Position numbers and translations under genes: made by a program. Of a stretch of 64,000 bases of DNA, positions 1-8,879 are shown in pieces; position 1 is the first letter of the stretch, and each line of letters begins with the position of its first letter. The notes beneath the pieces are model-generated. The model was not told the origin of the DNA. It searched no databases and saw only the letters and a list, made by a program, of their open reading frames with translations. This DNA comes from G041228335 sp964580905 (GTDB lineage Bacteria > Pseudomonadota > Alphaproteobacteria > Puniceispirillales > UBA1172), in contig CAZOLR010000007.1 of assembly GCA_964580905.1 (NCBI GenBank), positions 1-64,000 on the forward strand, given 5' to 3'.

Positions 1-50
1 TCCTGCCCGGCCTCGGCGATGCCGGCGACCGGATGTACGGGACTAAATAG
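1..50 (+). CDS. upp: Uracil phosphoribosyltransferase, C-terminal end only (partial)
   Basis: Reading from base 3, the last 15 codons give LPGLGDAGDRMYGTK and then TAG at 48-50. This matches the conserved C-terminus of uracil phosphoribosyltransferase, where the PGLGDAGDR block belongs to the uracil-binding end of the active site. The enzyme makes UMP from uracil and PRPP in pyrimidine salvage. The rest of the gene lies before the window. It runs convergently toward the tRNA-Arg gene. The call rests on this short but very distinctive tail. Confidence 0.8.
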   Translation, partial: LPGLGDAGDRMYGTK

Positions 51-75
51 AAGGGGCGGGGTGGATTGAAAAGAT

Positions 76-152
<77 letters not shown>

Positions 153-542
153 TGAAGATGAGCCGTCTTGCCCCATCTTTTACACAGATGAAGCGCGAAT
201 GCCAAGGCTTATCATCTTGGCGCCTGTGAGCGGCACTCTGCCGCCTTCAGCACAACCGCGCCTGCCTTTACCAGATCTCCTCTCCGGCAAACAGTCAGTT
301 TCAGGCACAGCGCCCGCCTGACCCGTGCCATCTGCTGATGAAATACCTCCCAAGACTAAAATCCCTCCGGTAATATCCCCGATAACATCCCCGGTTGTAT
401 CCTTGGGTGCAAAAACGGGGTGAGGGGCGGGGCTTCGCATCCCGCCGCTGCCATATGGCCATATACCAAAGCCGCATACCACCTGAGCGCAGAATGCGTG
501 TAACAATCACTCCCCGGCAGGGATTTAGGAGGGCGGGGTTTA
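153..542. other. 390-bp gap without a convincing gene
   Basis: No recognisable protein or RNA is seen. An open frame of about 108 codons on the minus strand has no family resemblance and no good ribosome binding site. Two small structures are present: a roughly 12-bp tandem pattern around 370-405 (units of the form TAATATCCCCGA, TAACATCCCCGG, TTGTATCCTTGG) and a perfect 12-bp palindrome ATATGGCCATAT at 453-464. The stretch lies downstream of the orphan ABC ATPase, where a permease partner might have been expected. Confidence 0.5.
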
Positions 543-1520
543 TTACGCGGGATCCGCAGGTGACGCATCCGCCGATGTCAGCGCCAGGAAGACATCTTCA
601 AGATCCGGCTCTTCGATCGAGATATCGGTGATCCGTAGCCCGGCTGTGCCGATACGGCCCAGGATTTCCCCGGCATTGATATCTTCGGGGGAGAAATTGA
701 TCCGCATCTCACCATCCCCGAGGGTGATGTTCAATCCGTTCAGCCCGGCGGGCACGGCGGCAGGGGTTGCTTCCAGCCGCACCACCATATCCTTGCTGCC
801 GGCACCGGCCAGCAGTCGCGGGGTTGTGTCTTCACGGATCAGCCGGCCATGGTTGATAATGGCTATCCGGTCACAGAGCGCTTCGGCTTCTTCAAGGTAA
901 TGGGTGGTCAGGATGATGGTCACGCCCTTGCGGTTGAGTGAGCGGATCATCTCCCACAGGCGCATGCGCAGGGCCACGTCAACCCCGGCGGTGGGTTCAT
1001 CAAGGACCAGCACCGGCGGCTGATGCACCATGGCCTTGCCCACCAGAAGCCGTCGCCGCATGCCGCCTGAAAGTGTGCGGGAATAGGCGTCGGCCTGTTC
1101 GGTGAGACCGATGTCTTCAAGGATCGTATCGGTCATCCTTTCCTTGCGCGGCACGCCGAACATGCCTGCCATCATCTCAAGGGTTTCTCTCGGGGTGAAG
1201 AAGGCATCGTTGTTGAGCTCCTGCGGCACGATACCGATACTGGCCCGGGCCTGGCGCGGGTTTGCGTCAATATCCACCCCCCAGACACGGGCGGTGCCCG
1301 ACGTTTTCACCACGGTTCCGGCAAGAATGTTGATCAGCGTGGATTTGCCGGCCCCGTTCGGGCCGAGCAGGCCAAAGATAGACCCACAAGGAATGGCAAG
1401 GCTCATTTCCGTGAGCGCGTGTTTCGGCGGCCGGCCGTTCTGGCTGCGGTAGATTTTGCTGACTTTATCGATGACAACGGCGTTGCCATCTTGCGGAGAT
1501 GAGCGAAATTCTGCGTTCAT
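543..1520 (-). CDS. ABC-2 type transporter ATP-binding protein (orphan, NodI/DrrA-like)
   Basis: A 325-aa single-domain ABC ATPase. Visible motifs in order are Walker A GPNGAGKST, a Q-loop region VPQELN, signature LSGGM, Walker B LVLDEPTAGVD and the H-loop TTHYLEEA. A C-terminal extension of about 100 residues is typical of ATPases that drive ABC-2 exporters (drug, polysaccharide or nodulation-factor type). It acts on the cytoplasmic face of the membrane with a permease dimer. No permease gene lies beside it: upstream is a divergent gene and downstream a gap and a tRNA. The substrate cannot be told from sequence. Confidence 0.9.
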   Translation of the reverse strand: MNAEFRSSPQDGNAVVIDKVSKIYRSQNGRPPKHALTEMSLAIPCGSIFGLLGPNGAGKSTLINILAGTVVKTSGTARVWGVDIDANPRQARASIGIVPQELNNDAFFTPRETLEMMAGMFGVPRKERMTDTILEDIGLTEQADAYSRTLSGGMRRRLLVGKAMVHQPPVLVLDEPTAGVDVALRMRLWEMIRSLNRKGVTIILTTHYLEEAEALCDRIAIINHGRLIREDTTPRLLAGAGSKDMVVRLEATPAAVPAGLNGLNITLGDGEMRINFSPEDINAGEILGRIGTAGLRITDISIEEPDLEDVFLALTSADASPADPA

Positions 1521-1648
1521 GAAAACGATGGATCCAGCGGCGTTTGAAGATAGATAATCTTTATATAGACCCTGCAGGCATGACTTGCAAATCCGGTGCG
1601 TATTGGGGATGATAGATCCTGACCTATGACCTACCTTGAGAGATACCC

Positions 1649-1876
1649 ATGGCTGCTGAAATTCATCCTGACATCACTGTTGAAACCGATTTGACCAGAG
1701 AAATTGTCCGGGTTGCTTCACGGCGTGTGGCCTGCAATGGCGGTGGCGGTGCGCTCGGGCATCCCCAGGTCTGGCTTAACCTTGGCGAAGACGGGGCGAT
1801 CATGTGCCCCTATTGTTCGCGGGAATTTGTTCTGCAAGGTTCTGCTGCGGATGATGGTCATGGCGGAACAGGCTGA
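1649..1876 (+). CDS. Small zinc-finger protein (zf-CHCC / NDUFS6-like)
   Basis: A 75-aa protein with the CHCC zinc-binding pattern: Cys29, His38 (in GHPQVWL), Cys53 and Cys56 (in CPYCSREF). This is the small alphaproteobacterial family related to the mitochondrial complex I accessory subunit NDUFS6. By that homology it may associate with NADH dehydrogenase, which is inference. The stop overlaps the polA start as TGATG, so the two genes are probably co-translated. The start ATG follows a weak GAGAG. Confidence 0.85.
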   Translation: MAAEIHPDITVETDLTREIVRVASRRVACNGGGGALGHPQVWLNLGEDGAIMCPYCSREFVLQGSAADDGHGGTG

Positions 1877-4674
1877 TGCCATCCGGACAGCTCATTCTGG
1901 TTGACGGCTCGGCCTATATTTTCCGCGCCTTCCACGCGTTACCGCCCATGAACAGGAAAGACGGAACACCGGTAAATGCGGTGTTCGGCTTTACCTCCAT
2001 GGTGCTCAAACTGATGGATGACCTGGCGCCGGACTATGCGATTGTTGTTCTTGATCAGGCGCGGGAAACCTTTCGCAACACCATCTATCCTGAATATAAA
2101 GCCAACCGGTCTGAGCCGCCTGAAGATCTCATTCCCCAATTCCCCCTGATCCGCGAGGCCACCAAAGCGCTTAATCTGGCCATGGCCGAAATGCCGGGCT
2201 ATGAGGCGGATGATCTTATCGCCACCTACACAAAACAGGGGCTGGCTGAGGGGATGGAGGTCGTGATCGTCTCATCGGACAAGGACCTGATGCAGCTTAT
2301 TCGTCCCGGCGTCACCATGCTTGATCCGATGAAGCAAAAGCGTATCGGCCCTGATGAAGTGGTTGAGCGTTTTGGTGTCGGCCCGGAACGGGTGGTGGAT
2401 GTGCAGGCCCTTGCCGGTGATGCCACCGATAACGTGCCGGGTGTTCCCGGTATCGGGGTGAAGACAGCGGCAGAGCTTATCAATACCTTTGGTGATCTTG
2501 ATGCTTTGCTTGCCGGGGCCGGAGAAATCAAGCAGCCCAAACGACGCGAAAGTCTGATCAATTTTGCCGATCAGGCGCGCTTGTCACGCCAGCTGGTATT
2601 GCTTGAGGATAATGCGCCCACGCCGTTATCGCTCGAAGACGCAAAGCGGGCGGCGCCGGAAATGGATGTGCTCACCGAATTTCTTCAGGCCCAGAATTTT
2701 CAGCGTCTGCTGTCCCGCCTCGGGGTTGAGGCAAGTTCAGCACCGGCAGAAAAAGGTCTCGGGCAAGAGGATAATAACGCCGTAAAAGCGCCCGCAGCCG
2801 TAACAACATCCTATGAAATGGTGACGAGCACAGAGCAGCTTCGCGCATGGGCGGATGCGGCCTTTGCCTCAGGGGTTGTAGCGATTGATACCGAAACAAC
2901 CTCGCTGACGGCATCACAGGCTCTGCTGGTGGGGATATCGATGGCAACCGCGCCGGGCCGCGCATGTTATATTCCCCTCAGACACGGAAAAGGTGGTGAT
3001 GATCAGGGCGGTCTTGATTTTGGCACCGAGGATGGCCAGATGGCTGATCAGCTTCCGCTGGACCGGGTGGTTGAAATTCTGTCGCCGGTTCTGTCCTCTC
3101 CTGATGTGCTCAAGGTGGGGCATAATATCAAATACGACGGCCATGTGCTCCGCCGCGAGGTAAACGGCGGTTTCACCATTGCGCCGGTCGACGATACCAT
3201 GTGCCTTTCCTATGTGCTCGATGCCGGGCGTCAGTCATCGCATAAACTCGACGATCTGGCGGAAATTCATCTCGGGCACAGCATGATCAAATATGAGGAT
3301 GTCTGCGGCAAGGGCACCAAGAAGATCAGTTTTGATCAGGTGAGGCCGGAGGATGCGCTGGAATACGCGGCCGAGGATGCGGATATCACCTATCGTCTCT
3401 GGCAGATGCTGAAACCAAGGCTGGCGCAGGAAAGCAAGACTTCGGTCTATGAGCGTCTGGAACGTCCGCTCATTCCGGTTCTCGTGCAGATGGAAAGTGA
3501 AGGCATCCGGGTTGACCGGCAGGCCCTTGCTAGCATGAGCCAGCATTTCGCCACCCGGATTGGTACATTAGAGCAGGCGATTCATGAACTTGCGGGTGAA
3601 CCCTTCAATATAGGATCCCCCAAACAGCTCGGGGAAATCCTGTTCGCAAAAATGGGTCTTGAGGGCGGCAAGAAGTCAAAGACAGGGGCCTGGTCCACCA
3701 GCGCGGATGTTCTCGATGATCTCGCCGCAAGCGGTGTTGAGATCGCAGAACAGGTGCTGGAATGGCGCCAGCTTTCCAAACTCAAATCCACCTATGCGGA
3801 TGCGCTCGTCACGTCGATCAATCCCGAAACACAGCGTGTTCATACCTCATTTTCCATGGTCGGGGCCTCGACAGGAAGGCTTTCTTCCAGTGATCCCAAT
3901 CTTCAGAACATACCGATCCGCACCCCTGAAGGCCGCCAGATCAGGACAGCTTTTGTACCTGAAGACGGCGCGGTGCTGATATCGGCGGACTACTCGCAGA
4001 TTGAGCTCAGGCTGGTGGCCCATATCGCTGGTGAGGCCAGCATGATCGAAGCCTTCAGGTCAGGGGTGGATATTCATGCCCAGACCGCATCCGAGGTTTT
4101 TGGTGTGCCACTCAGCGATATGACACCGGAAACACGACGCCGGGCCAAGGCGATCAATTTCGGCATTATCTATGGAATTTCCGGCTTCGGGCTGGCGCGC
4201 CAGCTTGGTATTCCGCAAGGTGAAGCGAGATCCTATATCGATGCCTATTTTGAACGTTTCCCCGGCATCAGGCAGTATATGCAGGATATGAAACTCAAAG
4301 CCCGTGAGGACGGATTTGTCGAAACCCTCTTTGGTCGCCGGCTGTATATTCAGGGGATTACCGCCTCCAATCCGGCCCAGCGCGGTTTTGCCGAACGTCA
4401 GGCGATCAACGCCCCGATACAGGGGACCGCTGCGGATATCATCAAACTTGCCATGGTGATGATGCCCCCGGCGCTGAAGGACGCCGGGTCACCGGCCCGG
4501 ATGCTGCTGCAGGTGCATGACGAGCTGATCTTCGAATGCCCGGAAGATCACGGGGAAGACGCCATGGCGCTGATCCGTCAGGTGATGGAAGGCGCGGCCA
4601 GCCCCGGGCTTGATCTCGATGTGCCGCTGGTGGCTGAAGCCAGTCTCGGTAAATCCTGGGACGAAGCGCATTAA
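1876..4674 (+). CDS. polA: DNA polymerase I
   Basis: A 932-aa, three-domain DNA polymerase I for Okazaki-fragment processing and repair. The N-terminal 5' nuclease has LVDGSAYIFRAFHALP, GYEADDLI, SSDKDLMQL and the helix-hairpin-helix GDATDNVPGVPGIGVKTA. The 3'-5' exonuclease looks active, with DTETTS, GHNIKYDGH and YAAEDADITY. The polymerase has motif A (DYSQIELR), motif B (RRRAKAINFGIIYGISGFG) and motif C (QVHDELIFE). Its length fits alphaproteobacterial PolA. The ATG shares a base with the stop codon of the upstream zinc-finger gene and may depend on translational coupling. Confidence 0.98.
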   Translation: MPSGQLILVDGSAYIFRAFHALPPMNRKDGTPVNAVFGFTSMVLKLMDDLAPDYAIVVLDQARETFRNTIYPEYKANRSEPPEDLIPQFPLIREATKALNLAMAEMPGYEADDLIATYTKQGLAEGMEVVIVSSDKDLMQLIRPGVTMLDPMKQKRIGPDEVVERFGVGPERVVDVQALAGDATDNVPGVPGIGVKTAAELINTFGDLDALLAGAGEIKQPKRRESLINFADQARLSRQLVLLEDNAPTPLSLEDAKRAAPEMDVLTEFLQAQNFQRLLSRLGVEASSAPAEKGLGQEDNNAVKAPAAVTTSYEMVTSTEQLRAWADAAFASGVVAIDTETTSLTASQALLVGISMATAPGRACYIPLRHGKGGDDQGGLDFGTEDGQMADQLPLDRVVEILSPVLSSPDVLKVGHNIKYDGHVLRREVNGGFTIAPVDDTMCLSYVLDAGRQSSHKLDDLAEIHLGHSMIKYEDVCGKGTKKISFDQVRPEDALEYAAEDADITYRLWQMLKPRLAQESKTSVYERLERPLIPVLVQMESEGIRVDRQALASMSQHFATRIGTLEQAIHELAGEPFNIGSPKQLGEILFAKMGLEGGKKSKTGAWSTSADVLDDLAASGVEIAEQVLEWRQLSKLKSTYADALVTSINPETQRVHTSFSMVGASTGRLSSSDPNLQNIPIRTPEGRQIRTAFVPEDGAVLISADYSQIELRLVAHIAGEASMIEAFRSGVDIHAQTASEVFGVPLSDMTPETRRRAKAINFGIIYGISGFGLARQLGIPQGEARSYIDAYFERFPGIRQYMQDMKLKAREDGFVETLFGRRLYIQGITASNPAQRGFAERQAINAPIQGTAADIIKLAMVMMPPALKDAGSPARMLLQVHDELIFECPEDHGEDAMALIRQVMEGAASPGLDLDVPLVAEASLGKSWDEAH

Positions 4675-4692
4675 TTTCCTGATTGATCCGGC

Positions 4693-5397
4693 TCAGCCCT
4701 GCCGGGAAGATTTTGCAAGGGCGGCGAGGACGCGGCGGGCATCGCCCGGGGTCATCATCCTTTCTTCGGTCTGAAGACGGAGATATTCCCCGCCATTATG
4801 CAGGTCAATCCCGTCGGTATCGATGCCGGTCATGCGCCAGTTGCCATCGTCCCGGCCTCTGGCCCTGGCATAGGCGCTGACAGCGTCGGCATGGTCGGTG
4901 TTCATATGGCCGATAATTTCCCCGGCGGCGTTGTCAAGCTCTGGCGCTGAGGCGAGCACGTCCCCGGCATCCAGCCAGTCAATCATGCCGAAGCCGCCGA
5001 TCAGATGCATCCGGTGCGGTCTGATCTGATAGAGGTTGAAATCGGAAAACCCGGCATAGACTGCCGTCTCCGGATGCCGCCGGATCAATCTCTGCCTTGC
5101 GTCAGTGTTTTCGATTTTGCTGATATGACCCTGCAGGGTAAGCCGCATGCCGGCCATGGTTTCCGCCGGACCTTCCGTGCCATCGATCATGAGCGAACAG
5201 GTGCTGCAATCGCGGATATTCCGGGTGTGCTCCGCCAGATCGGAAAGCATCATCACCGGGCTTGCATCGGCCAGCGGCGCAAACAGCACAAGGCTTGCAT
5301 AGGGGGCGCCATCGTTGCGGTCAATCGTGGCCAGGCAGGCTTTGCCGGATCTCCGGATCAGATGCCTTGCGTGAAGCGAGGAGGGAATATCCTGCAT
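4693..5397 (-). CDS. HugZ-family heme-utilisation / pyridoxamine 5'-phosphate oxidase-like protein
   Basis: The N-terminal half is an FMN-binding split-barrel of the pyridoxamine-phosphate-oxidase type (HARHLIRRSGKACLAT, then DGAPYASLVLFA). The C-terminal part is a DUF2470-like domain (IIGHMNTDHADAVSAYA). That combination is the HugZ family, linked to heme degradation or iron release. The ATG at 5397 is preferred because AGGAC stands just before it. A longer frame reaches 5505 but would overlap the divergent chvI start. It is convergent with polA, 18 bp away. Confidence 0.85.
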   Translation of the reverse strand: MQDIPSSLHARHLIRRSGKACLATIDRNDGAPYASLVLFAPLADASPVMMLSDLAEHTRNIRDCSTCSLMIDGTEGPAETMAGMRLTLQGHISKIENTDARQRLIRRHPETAVYAGFSDFNLYQIRPHRMHLIGGFGMIDWLDAGDVLASAPELDNAAGEIIGHMNTDHADAVSAYARARGRDDGNWRMTGIDTDGIDLHNGGEYLRLQTEERMMTPGDARRVLAALAKSSRQG

Positions 5398-5503
5398 GTT
5401 CTGTCCTGTTCCTGAATACGGCAGATCGTGCCATCGCCTTGCCATGTTGTTGCCGTTAAATATGGTATGATAAAGTGAATTTACCAGTGCTTGTGAGGAT
5501 ACC

Positions 5504-6196
5504 ATGACCCGGCGTATTGCTCTTGTTGATGATGATCAGAATATCATAACCTCCGTCTCGCTTCTTCTTGAGGCCGAGGGATTTGAGGTTGATACCTATA
5601 CCGACGGCGAGCAGGCCCTGATCGGGTTGAGACGCAGGCCCGCTGATCTCGGTATTCTTGATATCAAGATGCCGCGACTTGACGGGATGGAACTGCTGAC
5701 AAAGATCAGGGCGGGCAGCTCCATGCCCGTGATCTTCCTGACCAGCAAGGATGATGAACTTGATGAAGCGCTTGGCCTCCGCATGGGGGCGGATGACTAC
5801 ATCACCAAGCCGTTTTCCCAGCGGCTTCTGCTGGAACGCGTGCGGGCGGTGCTCCGGCGTGCTGAAAAATCAGACAGCCCGGGCGGAGAAAGCGCGATCA
5901 GCATTGGCTCACTCATCATGGATCCGGATCGCCATTCCTGCACATGGAAAGGCAGTAATGTCCGGCTGACCGTGACGGAATTTCTTCTTCTCATGGCGCT
6001 CGCCCGTCGCCCCGGTGTTGTCAAGAACCGGGATCAGCTACTTGATGCGGCCTATGGTGAGACCACCTATCTCGATGACCGGACCATCGACAGCCATATC
6101 AAAAGACTGCGGCGCAAGTTTCGTGAAGTTGATCCTGAATTCGATGGGATTGAGACACTGTACGGGGTAGGATATAAATATACGGAGAAAGCCTGA
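5504..6196 (+). CDS. chvI: Two-component response regulator ChvI
   Basis: A 230-aa OmpR-family regulator. The receiver domain has the acidic pocket VDDDQN (residues 8-13), phospho-acceptor Asp53 (in LDIKMPRLDG), the FLTSKDD switch region and the conserved Lys in YITKPF. The winged-helix C-terminus ends with RTIDSHIKRLRRKF and GVGYKY. Residues and neighbourhood match ChvI, which with ChvG responds to acid and envelope stress. GAGGA stands five bases before the ATG, and a good -10 box TATGAT is at 5466-5471. Confidence 0.93.
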   Translation: MTRRIALVDDDQNIITSVSLLLEAEGFEVDTYTDGEQALIGLRRRPADLGILDIKMPRLDGMELLTKIRAGSSMPVIFLTSKDDELDEALGLRMGADDYITKPFSQRLLLERVRAVLRRAEKSDSPGGESAISIGSLIMDPDRHSCTWKGSNVRLTVTEFLLLMALARRPGVVKNRDQLLDAAYGETTYLDDRTIDSHIKRLRRKFREVDPEFDGIETLYGVGYKYTEKA

Positions 6197-6233
6197 CCTC
6201 CGGGCCTAACCCAGCCATATGGCACCTTGACAC

Positions 6234-7892
6234 ATGACCCCGATGCAAAAGGCCCAACAGAACACGAGCTCCCGGGATAAATTCCGGAAAAGGTTTTCGC
6301 CGCTTACGCTCCGGATTTATGTCATTGTAATTTTTCCGACGGCGATGTTTCTGATTGGCCTCCTTCATCTGGATCAGTACCGCCAGACCGTGCTTCAGTC
6401 GGAGATTGATGCGCTCTACCGGCAGGGAAACACTCTGGCATGGACCATCGGCCTTACGGACAGTGAATATTCTGAACTGGCGCGACGCCAGATCTCATCC
6501 CTGACCTTGCAGCGGGCATCACAGCTGATCGCGAGTATTCCGGATGCACGTATCCGCATTTTTCAGCCGGACGGGCAAATGATCTCAGACAGCGCGCGCG
6601 ACGGAACTGCGTTGCCCCGGATTACCCTCAATCCCAGACTTCTGGAAGATCGTGGCCTGATGTCACCTTTTCAGCACGTTATCGACCGCATTGCAAAATT
6701 GCTCGCGCCAAATGATAATTATCCCGTTTATCAGGAAAAACCGCAGCAGATGGCCAGCGATTTTCCGGCGGTGCTCAACGCGCTGGCAGGCGAGCCGGGA
6801 CGTCTTGTCATGCGTGACCGCAAAGGCAAACTCATCCTTGGTATCGCGGTTCCGATCCGGCATCTCCGGGTGGTTCGCGGCGCCTTGCTTGTTACCGCTT
6901 CCGGCGCCCAGGTTGAGGCGGATATCCGTTCGGTCCAACAGACATTCATCCAGATCTTTCTCGGCATCATGGTGGTGACCATCGGCCTTGGTGTTTATCT
7001 GGCCAGATCGATTATCGGGCCTGTTTCCCAGCTTGCCCGTGCGGCGGATGCCGTGCGCCAGTCAAGCGGCCAGAATCTGTCCTTGCCAAAGATGATGGAC
7101 CGACGTGATGAAATCGGAGATCTGGCGCGTGACCTTGCCGCCATGACCGATGAGCTCCAGACGCGGATGCAGGCGACCGCTTCTTTTGCCGCGGATGTCT
7201 CACATGAGATCAAGAACCCGCTGACCTCGCTTCGTAGCGCTGTGGAAACCATCACCCGCCTTGATGACCGCGAACAGCAGAAAAAGCTCATGGATATTCT
7301 CCTTGAGGATGTGAAGCGTCTTGACCGGCTGATCACGGATATTTCCGCTGCAAGCAGGCTTGATGCTGATCTTTCGGCCGCCGAATTTACCCGGGTTGAC
7401 CTTAGCGGGCTTATTAGGAATTTCATCTCATCACGTATCATGGCCCATGGGGAAAGCCGGATCCGTATCAAAGCCAGTCTCCCGGATGGTCCCGTTTATG
7501 CGGATATCGTCGTCGACCGGATCGTGCAGGTGCTGGATAACCTTTTTGCCAATGCCAGATCGTTCAGTCCGGATGGTGGTGAGATCAGCATCACCCTTCA
7601 GCAGGACGGAGATACCGCGGTGGTTTCCATGACAGACCAGGGGCCGGGCATTCCGGAAGGTAAGGTTGAGGCGATATTCGACCGGTTCTACAGCGAACGC
7701 CCCAAGGATGAGAAATTCGGTCAGCATTCCGGGCTCGGGCTTTCGATATCACGGCATATCATCGAAGCCCATGGCGGTACGCTTTCGGCATCCAATCTAA
7801 GGGATGATGGTGATACCACAGCCCCGACAGGCGCGGTGATGACGATGATACTTCCGATTTCCCGTATTCAGGATCAGGACCCTGTGGCATAA
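6234..7892 (+). CDS. chvG: Sensor histidine kinase ChvG
   Basis: A 552-aa membrane kinase, partner of ChvI. Transmembrane segments lie near residues 24-46 and 240-262, enclosing a periplasmic sensor of about 190 residues. A HAMP linker follows, then the dimerisation/phosphorylation helix with His324 in SHEIKNPLTSLRS, and an ATPase domain with VLDNLFANARSFSP, DQGPGIP and GLGLSISRHI. It follows chvI by 37 bp on the same strand. The first Met (6234) has no clear ribosome binding site; a second Met lies three codons later. Confidence 0.93.
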   Translation: MTPMQKAQQNTSSRDKFRKRFSPLTLRIYVIVIFPTAMFLIGLLHLDQYRQTVLQSEIDALYRQGNTLAWTIGLTDSEYSELARRQISSLTLQRASQLIASIPDARIRIFQPDGQMISDSARDGTALPRITLNPRLLEDRGLMSPFQHVIDRIAKLLAPNDNYPVYQEKPQQMASDFPAVLNALAGEPGRLVMRDRKGKLILGIAVPIRHLRVVRGALLVTASGAQVEADIRSVQQTFIQIFLGIMVVTIGLGVYLARSIIGPVSQLARAADAVRQSSGQNLSLPKMMDRRDEIGDLARDLAAMTDELQTRMQATASFAADVSHEIKNPLTSLRSAVETITRLDDREQQKKLMDILLEDVKRLDRLITDISAASRLDADLSAAEFTRVDLSGLIRNFISSRIMAHGESRIRIKASLPDGPVYADIVVDRIVQVLDNLFANARSFSPDGGEISITLQQDGDTAVVSMTDQGPGIPEGKVEAIFDRFYSERPKDEKFGQHSGLGLSISRHIIEAHGGTLSASNLRDDGDTTAPTGAVMTMILPISRIQDQDPVA

Positions 7893-7915
7893 TCAGGGCC
7901 TGTGGGGATGGGATC

Positions 7916-8815
7916 ATGAAAAGTGATATGGAATGGGATGCCGATATTCCGGCAAATGAAAGCAGGCTTGTGCTCATATCCGGGCTTGCGGGATCAGGAT
8001 ATTCCACGGCGCTGACCATCCTTGAAGATGTCGGTTTTCTTGCGGTTGATAATCTGCCACTTGCCCTGATGGATAACCTGATCAGCATCGAGGTTGAAAC
8101 AGCGGGCAAGAACGTTGCTGTTTCGATCGACGGGCGCACTTCAGGTTTTGATATCGATGGTCTGGCCGGTCTTCTTGTGGATGCCCGCCGCCGGCTCGGG
8201 GGGCAGGTCAGTCTTGTCTATCTTACAGCCGATGATGGTGAACTGTATCGCCGCTACAATGCGACGAGGCGGCCACATCCCCTGAGCCCGCAATACCCGG
8301 GATTCAGTCTTGCCGAGGCGATCACCCGGGACCGCGAAGATATGGAGCGACTTGAAAAAATTGCCGATATACTGATTGATACGACACGCTCTTCGCCATC
8401 CGATTTCCGCGGCATCCTTCTCGATAAGCTCGGGATCATCACCCAGGATGTCTTGTCGGTGACGGTGCAGAGCTTTTCCTACCGGCGCGGGGTGCCGCAG
8501 GATGCTGATATGGTTCTCGATATGAGATTTCTCAAAAATCCCCATTGGGAAGAGGGGCTGACGGAACTGACGGGTGAGGATGGTGCCGTTGCGGCCTTCA
8601 TTGAAAAAGATCCGGCTTTCGGCCCTTTCATGGATGCGGCGATGGCCATGCTTGAGAAGACACTGCCACGCTACCATCAGGAGGGCAGGCCCGGATTTGT
8701 TCTTGCAACCGGATGTACCGGCGGCAGGCACAGATCGGTTTTTGCGGCAAGGATGCTTGCTGACATGCTGAAAAGCCGGGGATATTCAACCCGCCTTAAT
8801 CACCGTGAGATTTGA
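7916..8815 (+). CDS. rapZ: RapZ family protein with an altered P-loop
   Basis: A 299-aa RapZ/YvcJ-family protein. It has an N-terminal P-loop domain beginning LVLISGLAGSGYSTAL, followed by FLAVDNLPLAL, and the typical C-terminal block ATGCTGGRHRSVFAA. In relatives RapZ binds nucleotides and, in enterobacteria, regulates glucosamine-6-phosphate synthase RNAs. In alphaproteobacteria it usually sits with hprK and PTS genes after chvG, but none are here. The P-loop position that is normally Lys or Arg is Tyr29 (TAT at 8000-8002), so ATP binding may be changed. A GGGGATGGGATC stretch precedes the start. Confidence 0.9.
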   Translation: MKSDMEWDADIPANESRLVLISGLAGSGYSTALTILEDVGFLAVDNLPLALMDNLISIEVETAGKNVAVSIDGRTSGFDIDGLAGLLVDARRRLGGQVSLVYLTADDGELYRRYNATRRPHPLSPQYPGFSLAEAITRDREDMERLEKIADILIDTTRSSPSDFRGILLDKLGIITQDVLSVTVQSFSYRRGVPQDADMVLDMRFLKNPHWEEGLTELTGEDGAVAAFIEKDPAFGPFMDAAMAMLEKTLPRYHQEGRPGFVLATGCTGGRHRSVFAARMLADMLKSRGYSTRLNHREI

Positions 8816-8879
8816 TGATCCGTTGCATTGAGCTTTGGGTTCTGGTATCAAAAATCCGATAGAGAATGAGGATTAGCTT

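Noticed and set aside
180..506. 108-codon open frame on the minus strand after the ABC ATPase
   Set aside because: No family resemblance and no ribosome binding site; its repeating Asp/Gly units come from the short tandem DNA repeat.
5398..5505. N-terminal extension of the HugZ-like protein
   Set aside because: It would overlap the divergent chvI start, and the shorter start has a better ribosome binding site and fits the family.
8816..8879. SAH or SAM riboswitch before ahcY
   Set aside because: The 64-base leader shows neither the SAH-riboswitch core nor SAM-II/SAM-V consensus by eye.
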